Assembly: GCA_910579275.1 (NCBI GenBank)
Contig: CAJTTO010000005.1
Coordinates: 1-64,000, forward strand
DNA length: 64,000 nucleotides
Direction: 5' to 3'
From: an uncultured Lachnospiraceae bacterium
GTDB lineage: Bacteria > Bacillota > Clostridia > Lachnospirales > Lachnospiraceae
Shown here: in pieces, positions 1-9,135 of the stretch
How positions within the stretch are numbered: the first letter of the stretch is position 1
Layout: the number at the start of each line of letters is the position of its first letter
Made by a program: the position numbers and the translations under genes
The notes under the pieces: model-generated
The model's database searches: none
Seen by the model: only the letters and a program-made list of their open reading frames with translations
Told to the model about the DNA's origin: nothing

Positions 1-3000
1 CCCTCCATGTCGTAGAGGAAAAGCTCCTGCGCGCCTGACGCGTCCTTCCTTTCGCTTAACAGGTTCATGCTGTTGTATCTGTATGTCATGGTGTTTCCGT
101 TCCCGTCCGTCGCGGCTGTGACGTTCCCGGCATGGTCATAGGCGTAGTGTTCCTCCGTGCCGTCCGCGCGGGTCAGGGTGGTCACGTTTCCCCAGCTGTC
201 ATTCCTGTATGTGGTGCAGTTGCCGTTTCCGTCGGTCACGGCAGTGATACTTCCCATGGCGTCGTACTCGTACTGCTGGGTGCTGCCGCCGTCCGTCACG
301 GCATGTGTCCTGCGTCCGGAAAAATCATGGGTGAAGGTTACGCCCCCGGTGCCGTCCCCCTCGCGCTCCGTCTCGCCGAACGCATTGTACCTCCTCGTGG
401 ATTCCACGCTGCCCTCCGGCGTGCGCGTCTGCGTGTTCCTGCCGTATGCGTCATAGGCGTACTGCCAGCCCGACGCACTTTCGCCGTATGCGGCATACTC
501 CTGCGGCGGTATGTAGCGTATCAGCCGTCCGTTCCTGTCGTAGACACGCCTGTCCTCCGCCCCCTCGCTGTCCGCGGTGGAGATGAGCCTGTCCATCAGG
601 TCATAAATGTGGGTCGTGGCATGACCGTTGTCAGCCGTCACGCGGGTAATGTTTCCATCCATGTCGTACTGGTATCTCGTGGTGTTGCGGATGGCGCCGC
701 CCTTCTCCCTGTGCGTCTCCGACGTGAGCCTGTCCATGCTGTCGTACTCCCGCAGGATTTCGTTCCCGAGCGGCGTGGTGATGCGCGTGGGGTTGCCGTT
801 TTTGTCGTATTCAATGCGTGTCGTCGCGTATTTCCTGCCGCACCCCTTTTCGTCGGCGGACTCCGTAATCCGGATGGACCGCCCTGCCGGCGAGTATTCG
901 CGCCCCTTCTCCTTCCATGTGTTACCGTCAATTTTTATCCGCTCGAGGGTCTGCCTGCCGCAGGCGTCATACCGGTATTCCGCACATGCCCCGGTGGAGT
1001 CGCCCACGCCCGTAAGCCGCCCTGCGGCATCATACGTATAATTTATGGTATGGACGCGCCCCTTCCGGCTTTCCGCGTCCTGGTAGTCGAGGTACCTCTT
1101 TTCCTCCGTGCAGCGCGCCATTTTGTCATAGGCGTAGGTGGTGAGGCGGTAGCGCACGCTGCCGTCCCGGATGTCCGTGGGTATCCTTACGGAGGTGACG
1201 TTCCCTGTCAGGTCATATGTATACACCGTCCCGACGCGGTCATCGTCACTGTCCGCCGTCAGGCAGCCCTTTGCCGTGATGTCCTTTATAAGGTTTCCGG
1301 CAGGGTCATACACGTACCTGTGCTCTGTGGCGCCGTCGGGGCCTGTGACGGACACCAGCCTGTCCCTGCTGTCGTACCCATAACTGTAGCCCGCCCCGCC
1401 GTCGGTCTTTTCGTCATACTGCTCGGGGAGGATGCGCATGGTGACGTTCCCGCACGCGTCATGCTTTTCCCGCAGGACGCCGCCGTCGGCATAAATGGTC
1501 TTCACGCGGTTAAAGTCCGCGTCATACTCGTAGCGCGTGCCCTGTGCGCCCGTGGCGTTCTGCACCGGGGTTCTCTCGGAGAGCAGCCTGCCCGTGTAGT
1601 CGTGCGTGCAGGTGTACAGCCCGCCGTCGGCATGGCGGATGCTTTTCACGTTCCGCCATGCGTCGTAGGCGTACTGCGTCCCCTCCCCGCTGTCCCGCGC
1701 GCCGTCGTACTGTTCGGGGCGGATTTCCCTTATGAGGTTCGCCATGCCGTCATAGACGTAGCGCGTGGTGCCGCCGTCGGCGTCCGTCACGGATATCCTG
1801 TTGCCGAGGGCGTTGTGGCAGTAGCGCGTGGTGCCGCCGCAGGGGTCGTGCATGGTGGTCATGCTGCCCGTGGCGTCATATTCATATGCCGTCACGTTCC
1901 CCATGGCGTCCCTGTATTCCGAGGGCGCGGAGAACGGCGTGTCGTAGCGGTACTCCTCCACGCTGCCGTCCGCATGGCATACCTTTGTGATGCGCCCCAT
2001 GGCGTCATGGTCAAATGCCGTTTCCAGCACGGTGTTTCCGTCCATCCTCCTGCCGCTTTTCACGAGGTTCCCGCATTCATCGTATGTGTTTGTGACCTCG
2101 CGCCCTGCATTGTCGTATATCCTCGTGGCAAGCCCCCTGCCGTCATATTCCGTGTACCGCACATAGCCGTCCGGGAAGTGCTCCTCCGTGGGCTGCCCCG
2201 TTTCATTATACAGCCTCGTGGTCTCCCTGCCAAGCCTGTCCTTCTCGTATATGGTATTACGTCCGCTGTCGTAGCGGTAGCATTCCGTCGTGCCGTCATG
2301 GTAGAGCACCTGCGTCGGCAGCTTCTCCCTGCCGTAGCTGTACACGATGTTCTCCCCGGTCGAACCGGTGAGGAAGGTGTTCTGCCTTGCCGCGTCGTCG
2401 TAGAAGATGACGAACTCCTCCCCGGTCTCGAGCTCCTGCCGGACGACGCGCCCCCTGCGGTCATAGTGGTTCTGCGTGTACCACCTTCCGTTCAGGTCGG
2501 TGAGTCTTTTCAGCCAGCCCTCGGGCGTGTACTCATAGGACATGGCGCCGCCGTGGGGCAGCTCCACCGTGTGCAGGAGCCTGCCCTGGTAGGTGTACCT
2601 TACCTCCCTGCCGGCATTGTCGGCAAGCGTCGCAAGCCGCCCGTGCTCGTACCGGAATTCCACCCACTGCCCCGATGCCGTCTCAAGCCTTACGGGCATG
2701 CCGTCCACGCGGGTGATGCGGGTCGTGTTTCCATGTATGTCCGTCATGCGGACAAGGCCGCCCTGCGCGTCATACTCCCAGACGGCGCCCGTACTGCTGA
2801 ATTTCAGGCTGTAGCCCGTATCGGTCTGTGCAAAGCCAAGCGACCTGTCGCCCCTGCGGTCACTCTCCCACACACCGTCAGTACACGTGAAACTCTCCAT
2901 GTGGAGGTCGTCCATCTGTACCCTTGCATGGGTTCCGGATTCGGACAGCATGACGCCGCCCTCTATCCCAAAGCGCCATTTGTCGCCCAGCATCCCGCCG

Positions 3001-5474
3001 GTGTTCGTATATGCAGACTCGTAGTGCCGCCTGATGACAAAATCACCCAGCACGTCTGCAAGGCACATGTCCGTGTACTCCGCGCACAGGCTGCCTGTCA
3101 CCGCGTCGACCGGGTCAATGCACTTGGTGCTCCCATTCAGCCCATTCTCGGGGCCGTCCGAGACCTTTCCGTAATCCGGCACTGTCCCGCGCTTAATCGC
3201 CGCCGCGTCGCTCGCCATGTTCCTGACAAGGTGCGCCGTCTGGATGCAGCTGTTGATCATGCGCAGCAGCATTGACAGGTCGTTCGGGTTCGAGAGATCA
3301 AAGTCCTCGTTCGCCATCATGATCCTGCGTTGTTCGTCTATCAGGACAAGCTGGTTTGCCGCTGTCCCGCCCTGGTAGAGCAGCCTGACAAGCCTGCTTA
3401 TCTTCTGCCCTTTCGTCATTGCCTTTGTTGCCGTCGCCGCGCCTTTGGCAGCTTTCATGGCTTTCATATAGGACTTCCATCCCATCTTTGCCGCCGCGCA
3501 CGCATCACCGAGCATAGGGATTGCGCACACAAACGACATGACTGCCCCGCTCATGTCCCCCCTTGCCAGCGATATGGCGCCGCTTGCCAGGTCAAAGAAC
3601 GCACCATAGCCCGGGATGAACCCTGCCAGGTCAAGCACAAGCTGGACGCCGTCCAGCACGGTTCCCCAGAAATCCTGGTATTCCTCCTCTACAATGGGGT
3701 GCGTGCCCTTCGTGTAGCCGAGCCACTGAAACTGCCGGCTGTATATCAGGATGTCCGCGTCTATCGTGATGAAGCTGCTGCCTGCCCGGAGTGTCACCTC
3801 ATTCAGCCCATATATGCTGATGACTCCGTCAGACAGGGGAACTGCTTCCTCTGCTATCTGCAGCGCCGCCCCGGCTGCCCCTGCCGCCGCGGAGGCTGTG
3901 GCAGCAGACGCCTGCGCATCCGCGCCGCCGTCCTTATTTCCGTTAAATATGGCTTCCCTGAGTGCCTTGAAGGTCAGCATGTCGCCCAGTCCGGCAAGGT
4001 TCTGCTGCGCCTTCTCGCCCTCCCGCCGGAGGTATGTCTCCCATTTTAATTTTTTCTGCTCCCACTCGGAGCGCCCGCCGTCCTCCTGATACTTCCGTGC
4101 CCCTGCCGACGCGCTTGCGGCATAACGGAGCGCTGCCGTCCCGGACTGCATGGCATTTCCGGCATGCATCAGCGGCATGTCATCCGAATCTGCAGTGAGG
4201 TAAATGCTTTCCCCGCTCTCAATGCATACGTCACTTCCCGATGTAATCGTAATGCCGTCCCCGTCATCCATGACAAGCGATATCTCCGTATTGTCCTGCG
4301 CGTCATGCAGTTTTCTGGTGTTCGTGATGACAACCTGACCGCCGGTAAAACGCACCATCCTGTCCTTGCTGGTCAGTACCTTTTCCTCCGGCGTCTCCAT
4401 GTCCGGATGGGACGTGTCGGTATGCCTGCTGCCAAGGCAGATGATGGTACCGTTGTTCTCGTAGTAGAGAAATACGCGGTCGCCCTCGTCCGGCATACAG
4501 TAAAAGGAATTGCTTATGGCAGATTCGTAAGGCACCCTGACACAGTTCCCTGCCATGCTGCCGGCATCCGCGTCAAACTGTACCTCGATTTCGTTGCCCT
4601 CCACCAGCATCACCTCTCCTTCCAGAATGCTGCTGGCTGCGAGCTGCCCTGTCGCCGCATGGTGTGCCGGCATCACGTCGGGCGTCCTTTTGAGCGTCAC
4701 TGTGTTTGCCAGTATGCCGCCCTTTCCTGTCAGTGCGCTCTTTTCGACTGTCCATATGCCGATGGTGTCCCCTGCAGTCACTGTGATGTCAGCACACTGG
4801 CATGTCATCTCCGCAAACTGGAATGCCGCCGCAAATGGATCGTCATTCATCCGGACACGCCGCAATTCCGCGATATCCTTCTGCCCCGACACCGCCGTCT
4901 CCAGAACCTCCTCCGGAAAATGCCGCATCTGCTGCGTCCCAGCCGCCATGCAGGGTCCGGATTCCCTGACATCCGTATACATCCGCATCCCGCACGCGTT
5001 TGCAATGCGCCTTACAAACGCCCAGTCTGTCTCATTTTCCTGATAAAGCACCACTGGAATATACGGATTCCCCCCTGTGTGGAACAGCGCGCCTGATGCC
5101 GCAAGCGCCTCGTCTGCCACGTCTAAGAAACGTTTGTACGGGCTTTGGTATGTCCGTGTAACCGGCTCCCTGTCTGCCTTGCAGGAATGGTCGTATGCCA
5201 CGAGATTCAGCACACTGTACTGTGCCCTCTGTTCCTGTGCCGCATCAACGCACACGCCGGAAAACAGTACCTTATCTTCGTCATATGTAAGCGCAATCTC
5301 CGTGTCCATTATGCGCAGCGCCGCATCCTGCGGCGTCTCCTCGCCCAGCTCAAGCACAAGGCACAGCCTGCCGTGCTCGTCCGCCTCCGTCACAATCTCC
5401 GCCTGAAGGATTCTGCTGTATGCCACTGCTGTCCGAAGACGCAAATCCGCTATTGTTCTTTTTCCTTTGTCCAT
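1..5474 (-). CDS. VgrG-like spike fused to polymorphic RHS-repeat toxin (C-terminus beyond window)
   Basis: The frame is open from the ATG at 5474 to the left edge, 1824 codons, so the C-terminal toxin tip is not visible. Residues 1-240 resemble the gp27/phage late control D domain of VgrG proteins. Residues about 280-350 form a gp5-like OB fold (YCMPDEGDRV), followed by a short beta-prism stretch. Residues 600-680 are hydrophobic with a pre-toxin look (DLAGFIPGYGAFFDLASG). DPVDAVTGS near residue 787 marks the RHS/DUF6531 start, and many YD repeats (YDxxGR, YEYDAMG) follow. The ATG has GAGGAG 6 nt upstream and starts 10 nt after the DUF4280 gene. By family knowledge such proteins ride on a contractile spike and deliver a C-terminal toxin. 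Having the spike and RHS cage in one chain is unusual in a Gram-positive. The toxin type is unknown. Confidence 0.85.
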   Translation of the reverse strand, partial: MDKGKRTIADLRLRTAVAYSRILQAEIVTEADEHGRLCLVLELGEETPQDAALRIMDTEIALTYDEDKVLFSGVCVDAAQEQRAQYSVLNLVAYDHSCKADREPVTRTYQSPYKRFLDVADEALAASGALFHTGGNPYIPVVLYQENETDWAFVRRIANACGMRMYTDVRESGPCMAAGTQQMRHFPEEVLETAVSGQKDIAELRRVRMNDDPFAAAFQFAEMTCQCADITVTAGDTIGIWTVEKSALTGKGGILANTVTLKRTPDVMPAHHAATGQLAASSILEGEVMLVEGNEIEVQFDADAGSMAGNCVRVPYESAISNSFYCMPDEGDRVFLYYENNGTIICLGSRHTDTSHPDMETPEEKVLTSKDRMVRFTGGQVVITNTRKLHDAQDNTEISLVMDDGDGITITSGSDVCIESGESIYLTADSDDMPLMHAGNAMQSGTAALRYAASASAGARKYQEDGGRSEWEQKKLKWETYLRREGEKAQQNLAGLGDMLTFKALREAIFNGNKDGGADAQASAATASAAAGAAGAALQIAEEAVPLSDGVISIYGLNEVTLRAGSSFITIDADILIYSRQFQWLGYTKGTHPIVEEEYQDFWGTVLDGVQLVLDLAGFIPGYGAFFDLASGAISLARGDMSGAVMSFVCAIPMLGDACAAAKMGWKSYMKAMKAAKGAATATKAMTKGQKISRLVRLLYQGGTAANQLVLIDEQRRIMMANEDFDLSNPNDLSMLLRMINSCIQTAHLVRNMASDAAAIKRGTVPDYGKVSDGPENGLNGSTKCIDPVDAVTGSLCAEYTDMCLADVLGDFVIRRHYESAYTNTGGMLGDKWRFGIEGGVMLSESGTHARVQMDDLHMESFTCTDGVWESDRRGDRSLGFAQTDTGYSLKFSSTGAVWEYDAQGGLVRMTDIHGNTTRITRVDGMPVRLETASGQWVEFRYEHGRLATLADNAGREVRYTYQGRLLHTVELPHGGAMSYEYTPEGWLKRLTDLNGRWYTQNHYDRRGRVVRQELETGEEFVIFYDDAARQNTFLTGSTGENIVYSYGREKLPTQVLYHDGTTECYRYDSGRNTIYEKDRLGRETTRLYNETGQPTEEHFPDGYVRYTEYDGRGLATRIYDNAGREVTNTYDECGNLVKSGRRMDGNTVLETAFDHDAMGRITKVCHADGSVEEYRYDTPFSAPSEYRDAMGNVTAYEYDATGSMTTMHDPCGGTTRYCHNALGNRISVTDADGGTTRYVYDGMANLIREIRPEQYDGARDSGEGTQYAYDAWRNVKSIRHADGGLYTCTHDYTGRLLSERTPVQNATGAQGTRYEYDADFNRVKTIYADGGVLREKHDACGNVTMRILPEQYDEKTDGGAGYSYGYDSRDRLVSVTGPDGATEHRYVYDPAGNLIKDITAKGCLTADSDDDRVGTVYTYDLTGNVTSVRIPTDIRDGSVRYRLTTYAYDKMARCTEEKRYLDYQDAESRKGRVHTINYTYDAAGRLTGVGDSTGACAEYRYDACGRQTLERIKIDGNTWKEKGREYSPAGRSIRITESADEKGCGRKYATTRIEYDKNGNPTRITTPLGNEILREYDSMDRLTSETHREKGGAIRNTTRYQYDMDGNITRVTADNGHATTHIYDLMDRLISTADSEGAEDRRVYDRNGRLIRYIPPQEYAAYGESASGWQYAYDAYGRNTQTRTPEGSVESTRRYNAFGETEREGDGTGGVTFTHDFSGRRTHAVTDGGSTQQYEYDAMGSITAVTDGNGNCTTYRNDSWGNVTTLTRADGTEEHYAYDHAGNVTAATDGNGNTMTYRYNSMNLLSERKDASGAQELFLYDME

Positions 5475-5484
5475 ATACCGCTCC

Positions 5485-6159
5485 TCATTCCATGCTGTTT
5501 ATTGTCACAATGGCGCTTTCGTCCGCCGACGCTGCCGCACTGCTGATGGCTTCGCGTGTCTCCGGCGACAAAACCGCCTCCATTTGCAGTGCCATATCCC
5601 CCGCCGAACCGATTTCCGGCGCCTCGCTGTCGCAAAAATCGGCAATCTGTTCCTGAACCTCGCTCGGCAGCTTATCCTTCTTGTCATAATCGGGCAGCGT
5701 TTCCTCCTCCGTGCCGTCGCTGTCATCTGCCGCCATATCCTCTGTCTCTATGGTAATTTTTCCTCCATAATAGCAGGACAGCTCGCTTTTTACCGTAAGT
5801 GCAGGCGCGCCGTCTATCAGGTAATTTTCATCGGCAAACCGCCATGGGACAATCGTCATCGGCTCGCACCGGTAACCGATGAAGTCCTGAATCAGCCCGT
5901 TGACGGCTGGCGTCAGAAGCATATCCCCTATCAGGTTCGCGGCAATGTTGTCATTGCATCGTTTTCTTGACGTGCATCTGCCAAACCCCAGTATGTGCTC
6001 GCCTGCCACATGGTCGTTGGCATTCAGCAGCGGAAACTCCTTCTCCTGAAAATAGACGCCGTGGTCTTCCGGCAGATTGAGGTACTGTGTAAATGTTTTA
6101 TCGCCGCAGCTGCACTTTGCCTTCAAAAGTCTGTATGCATATCTGGTTTTATCATTCAT
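5485..6159 (-). CDS. DUF4280 (PAAR-like) spike-tip protein
   Basis: The 224-residue protein opens with MNDKTRYAYRLLKAKCSCG. The cysteine-rich start and LNLPEDHGVYF, LLNANDHV and GFGRCTS blocks match the DUF4280 family, which is PAAR-like and caps contractile spikes. The C-terminal 70 residues are acidic, then Ala/Ser-rich, and are not part of the family core. The start at 6159 is chosen because AAAGGAG lies 9 nt upstream; an upstream in-frame ATG has no ribosome site. It sits directly before the VgrG-RHS gene, so it most likely forms the tip of that spike and may help load or fold the effector. Membership in the family is judged by eye. Confidence 0.8.
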   Translation of the reverse strand: MNDKTRYAYRLLKAKCSCGDKTFTQYLNLPEDHGVYFQEKEFPLLNANDHVAGEHILGFGRCTSRKRCNDNIAANLIGDMLLTPAVNGLIQDFIGYRCEPMTIVPWRFADENYLIDGAPALTVKSELSCYYGGKITIETEDMAADDSDGTEEETLPDYDKKDKLPSEVQEQIADFCDSEAPEIGSAGDMALQMEAVLSPETREAISSAAASADESAIVTINSME

Positions 6160-6184
6160 CCTGTTTTTCTCCTTTATCTCTCTT

Positions 6185-6718
6185 TTATCGTATGACAGCC
6201 TTTTCAAATGTCACGCCGTACGGGTTCCTGCGCAGAATGCTCTCCGCCACCGCAAGCGACACAATTGTCTTATTCTCTGCCGTGCCGCGCACCTTAAAGA
6301 TGTCCCTGCCGTCGAGCTTTCTCCGGTCAAGAACCAGCTCCTTTATCGCGCCGTTTGGCTGCACGGCAGTGTCCGCATGGAGGCAGTCAACCGTCACGCA
6401 GTCATACACCCAGTAGATTCGCGATGCTTCCCGAATCCACTTCTCATCCGCCGGAAAAAGCTGCACGCCCTTAAAGCTGATGCTGTCGTCATACATCGCA
6501 AATACCTTCCTGATGTCGTCGGACACCAGATAGGTCGGATAAATCAGCAAATCCGGAAGCTCCCGGCTCCTGTCGTATTCGATGTATGCGTTCCTGAGGG
6601 TGTCAAGCTTCCGGAAGTCATCATGTGTCATCCTTGCCGTATACACCCACTGGTCCAAATCCCCAGGCCGCACGGCATTGGTCACCCTCACGCTCTGTCT
6701 TAGCAAATAGTATTCCAT
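6185..6718 (-). CDS. 177-residue protein, candidate Imm11-type immunity or accessory protein
   Basis: The protein is soluble, acidic, without signal peptide or membrane segment. Its layout (MEYYLLRQ start, a VSDDIRKVFAMYDDSISFKGVQLFP block in the middle) resembles the Imm11/DUF1629 type of immunity protein found beside RHS toxins, but the similarity is weak and judged from memory. AGGAGG precedes the ATG at 6718, and the gene overlaps the pentapeptide gene by 19 nt, so it is translated as part of the operon. It lies before the effector gene; an immunity gene normally lies after it, so a chaperone or adaptor role is an equal alternative. Confidence 0.6.
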   Translation of the reverse strand: MEYYLLRQSVRVTNAVRPGDLDQWVYTARMTHDDFRKLDTLRNAYIEYDRSRELPDLLIYPTYLVSDDIRKVFAMYDDSISFKGVQLFPADEKWIREASRIYWVYDCVTVDCLHADTAVQPNGAIKELVLDRRKLDGRDIFKVRGTAENKTIVSLAVAESILRRNPYGVTFEKAVIR

Positions 6719-7746
6719 GTCCCATCCTCCTCACATGCTGTCACCGACACGCCGCTTATACTGTTACCGTCCTGCACAATCCCGCGGATGTCCGACTGCT
6801 CAAAGCGTATCTGCTCCAACGTGCATCCGTACAGCTCCGCCGGCTTGTACAGGTCGTCTAAGTGACAGCTATCGGGTGTAAAGTTCCAGCACGTATCTGT
6901 AAAGACCAGATTTTTGAGCATGCATCCGTCCCATGCCGTCCCCAGAAACGTTACTCTTTCAAATGTGCAGTAGTACATCCGGCAGTTCACAAACCGCACA
7001 TCATTGAGCGTCACATTGCGGAACTGGCAGTGGACAAACTCGCACGCGTCAAAGACTGCCGCCGTCAAATCCTTGTCCTCAAATATCTTGTGGCTGTAGA
7101 CAGCCGTGCGGAACCTGCCATAGCTTAGGGGCGTGCTGTCCGTGTTGAAAAAGATATCCGTCGCGGGACGTCTGATGTAAAGCGTTTTGCGCCAGTCCAT
7201 ATACTCCCCGACCGTAAGACGAAAATCATCTGTAAACAGCTCATCCCCGTAATGCTCCAGCTTGTCCATTTCCATAAAGAGATACTTGCACACCACATAC
7301 AGCGTCTGCACCAGAAATTCCGTGCCCTGCCTGCACATCTGCTGTACCGCCTCATAACGGATGCTGTTCCGGGCATTGATTTCCTTTATTTTGCTTTCCA
7401 GAGCATTTTGGTATTCCTCCCAGCAGACGAACAGCCATGACGCATCGTACCGGATGTTCATGATTTCCCTGCCAAAGATTCCATTCTCCCCGTACACGAA
7501 ATATGCCACCTGGGGCGTCCCCATGGCAACTGACGTGTGCAGCAGGACAATCTGTATCTCGCCGACCGCGACAGGCGCCTCCTCCTGTATCCTGCCAAGG
7601 ATTTCAAGCAGCGCCTCCATATTTTTTTTCAGTTTTTTCTGTATCTCGGGCAGCTGCCTTGTAATGTGTTCCTGCGTTTTCTGCACAAAGGCATCCCGCA
7701 GCCCGGGCAGGTATTTTTCCATAAATTCTTCCTGTGTTATTTCCAT
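6700..7746 (-). CDS. Helical protein with C-terminal pentapeptide repeats
   Basis: About 348 residues. The first 220 are mostly helical and amphipathic, without a signal peptide. From about residue 222 a run of at least eleven pentapeptides is visible (FDACEF, VHCQF, RNVTL, NDVRF, VNCRM, YYCTF, ERVTF), the pattern of a right-handed quadrilateral beta-helix. The ATG at 7746 is preferred over two upstream in-frame ATGs because GAGG stands 6 nt before it. It follows the VgrG gene by 15 nt. Pentapeptide proteins occur among spike-associated adaptors and effectors, so a role in cargo loading is possible. The exact function is unknown. Confidence 0.8.
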   Translation of the reverse strand: MEITQEEFMEKYLPGLRDAFVQKTQEHITRQLPEIQKKLKKNMEALLEILGRIQEEAPVAVGEIQIVLLHTSVAMGTPQVAYFVYGENGIFGREIMNIRYDASWLFVCWEEYQNALESKIKEINARNSIRYEAVQQMCRQGTEFLVQTLYVVCKYLFMEMDKLEHYGDELFTDDFRLTVGEYMDWRKTLYIRRPATDIFFNTDSTPLSYGRFRTAVYSHKIFEDKDLTAAVFDACEFVHCQFRNVTLNDVRFVNCRMYYCTFERVTFLGTAWDGCMLKNLVFTDTCWNFTPDSCHLDDLYKPAELYGCTLEQIRFEQSDIRGIVQDGNSISGVSVTACEEDGTWNTIC

Positions 7747-7761
7747 ATGCATCCTCATTTT

Positions 7762-9135
7762 CTATACAATCACCACATTCTCCGCGCCCAGCTCAATCTT
7801 CTCCGGACGGATGTCGATAAAGGACTCCGCGGAGCCGATGTAGACATCATTTTCGGCACTGATGGATATCCTGTCGTTCGACATGATGGACAGGTTCTTC
7901 TTTGCGCAGATATTAATGTTTTTGTTGCTGCTGATGGTGATTCCGTCCTTGTCCGTGAGGTTGATAAAAATTTTGCTGTCACTTGCGTTGGTAGTAATAT
8001 AGATGCCCTCCTTTGTCAGGAGAATCTGCTTTCCCTCGGGTCCCGTCCACTGTTTGTCCGTCACGTCCGCGCCGACATTGACGCTCACGCTGCTCGCGGC
8101 AAAGCCCTTTCCCTCGTCGCTGCCCGGAAAAAAGACCCTGACCATGTCGCCCTCGGCAGGCATACAGTACAGTCCGCTGCCATCATTCGAAGAATACGCT
8201 GTCGAGTAGGGCAGCCACACATCCCCGCCCTCGTCGTACTCCGCGTCGATGTCCACTAGATGCACCTGTACCTGATCGCCCTTGACTGCCCTGACCTGTC
8301 CCAGATACATCTTGCCGGCGACATTCTTGTTCTCAATCCTCGGCTGTACAAAATCCTTTTCCTCCGCCATGCAGACAGTCGTCACCAGCATGCCGTTTCT
8401 CATATTCGCGGATATGGCGCCCACTTTCCGCTTCCTGCCGCCAAACAGGACATCCGCACCGACAGGCAGATACGCTATACTGCATACCCTTGTCCCGCCA
8501 AATGATGCCGCAAAGCCGTCAGGCATATGGCACGTACCGGTCTCTGCCATCAATTCCCTGTCTGATAGGTCACAACATATTTTTGACTGCGGAATACCGA
8601 TGCTGAGCACAGGAACAGCCGTGTTTATGGATGGAATGACCGGCGCGCCGAGTCTTGACGCCATTCTTTTGCAGAAGTCCCAGTTGTTCTCCCTGCGCTG
8701 TACAATGATGTTTCCTGTCGGGCGGTCTGTCACTTCCATGTTTATCAGCGCCGCTCCGCCCAGCGCAGACTCCATTACTTTTTCATGTGTCATGGCAGTA
8801 TTCTGATAGCTCCTGTCCCGCTCCGCGTCCGCCAGACGGGCGCTGGTCGACTTCAGTTCCAGACGGATTACCGCATAACCCGACACCAGCTCCAGACCGA
8901 CACTGTCCACAATGCCTGTAAACAACGTCGCTGGCTGTCCGTCCGCACTTGTGCAGATGCTGATGATTGTCTGCTCGTCAATCCGATTTACCGTCTCCTG
9001 CGCGCTTTCAATGTCTGCCTCCAGCGACAGCGCCGCGCTGCCATGCGCACCGATGCCGTGCCGTATCTCCATGTCCAGTATCCTGCTGTATGTGATTCCG
9101 TCCACGCTCGTGTTAAGATATGTGATTGATTCCAT
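7762..9135 (-). CDS. VgrG-like contractile-injection spike protein
   Basis: The 457-residue protein has the three-part layout of VgrG or phage late control D proteins. Residues 1-230 are gp27-like, including NNWDFCKRMASRLG, which matches the usual TDWEFxxRLA block. Residues 265-355 are an OB fold (LGQVRAVKGDQVQVHLVDID, then YCMPAEGDMVRVFFPG). The C-terminal 90 residues are a beta-prism with alternating DGITISSNKNINI strands. It would form the trimeric spike on the inner tube. The start at 9135 has AAGGAGG 8 nt upstream, and the gene overlaps the preceding gene by 23 nt. It parallels the N-terminus of the RHS fusion gene, so the locus encodes two spike types. Confidence 0.85.
   Translation of the reverse strand: MESITYLNTSVDGITYSRILDMEIRHGIGAHGSAALSLEADIESAQETVNRIDEQTIISICTSADGQPATLFTGIVDSVGLELVSGYAVIRLELKSTSARLADAERDRSYQNTAMTHEKVMESALGGAALINMEVTDRPTGNIIVQRRENNWDFCKRMASRLGAPVIPSINTAVPVLSIGIPQSKICCDLSDRELMAETGTCHMPDGFAASFGGTRVCSIAYLPVGADVLFGGRKRKVGAISANMRNGMLVTTVCMAEEKDFVQPRIENKNVAGKMYLGQVRAVKGDQVQVHLVDIDAEYDEGGDVWLPYSTAYSSNDGSGLYCMPAEGDMVRVFFPGSDEGKGFAASSVSVNVGADVTDKQWTGPEGKQILLTKEGIYITTNASDSKIFINLTDKDGITISSNKNINICAKKNLSIMSNDRISISAENDVYIGSAESFIDIRPEKIELGAENVVIV

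Noticed and set aside
132..3275. Very long plus-strand open frame (over 1000 codons)
   Set aside because: It is the mirror of the GC-rich RHS repeat gene on the minus strand. The minus frame shows clear YD repeats and the plus frame shows no domain or ribosome site.
4164..5096. Plus-strand open frame opposite the VgrG-like domain
   Set aside because: Low-complexity His/Arg/Cys-rich translation with no ribosome site; the minus frame codes for the spike domain.
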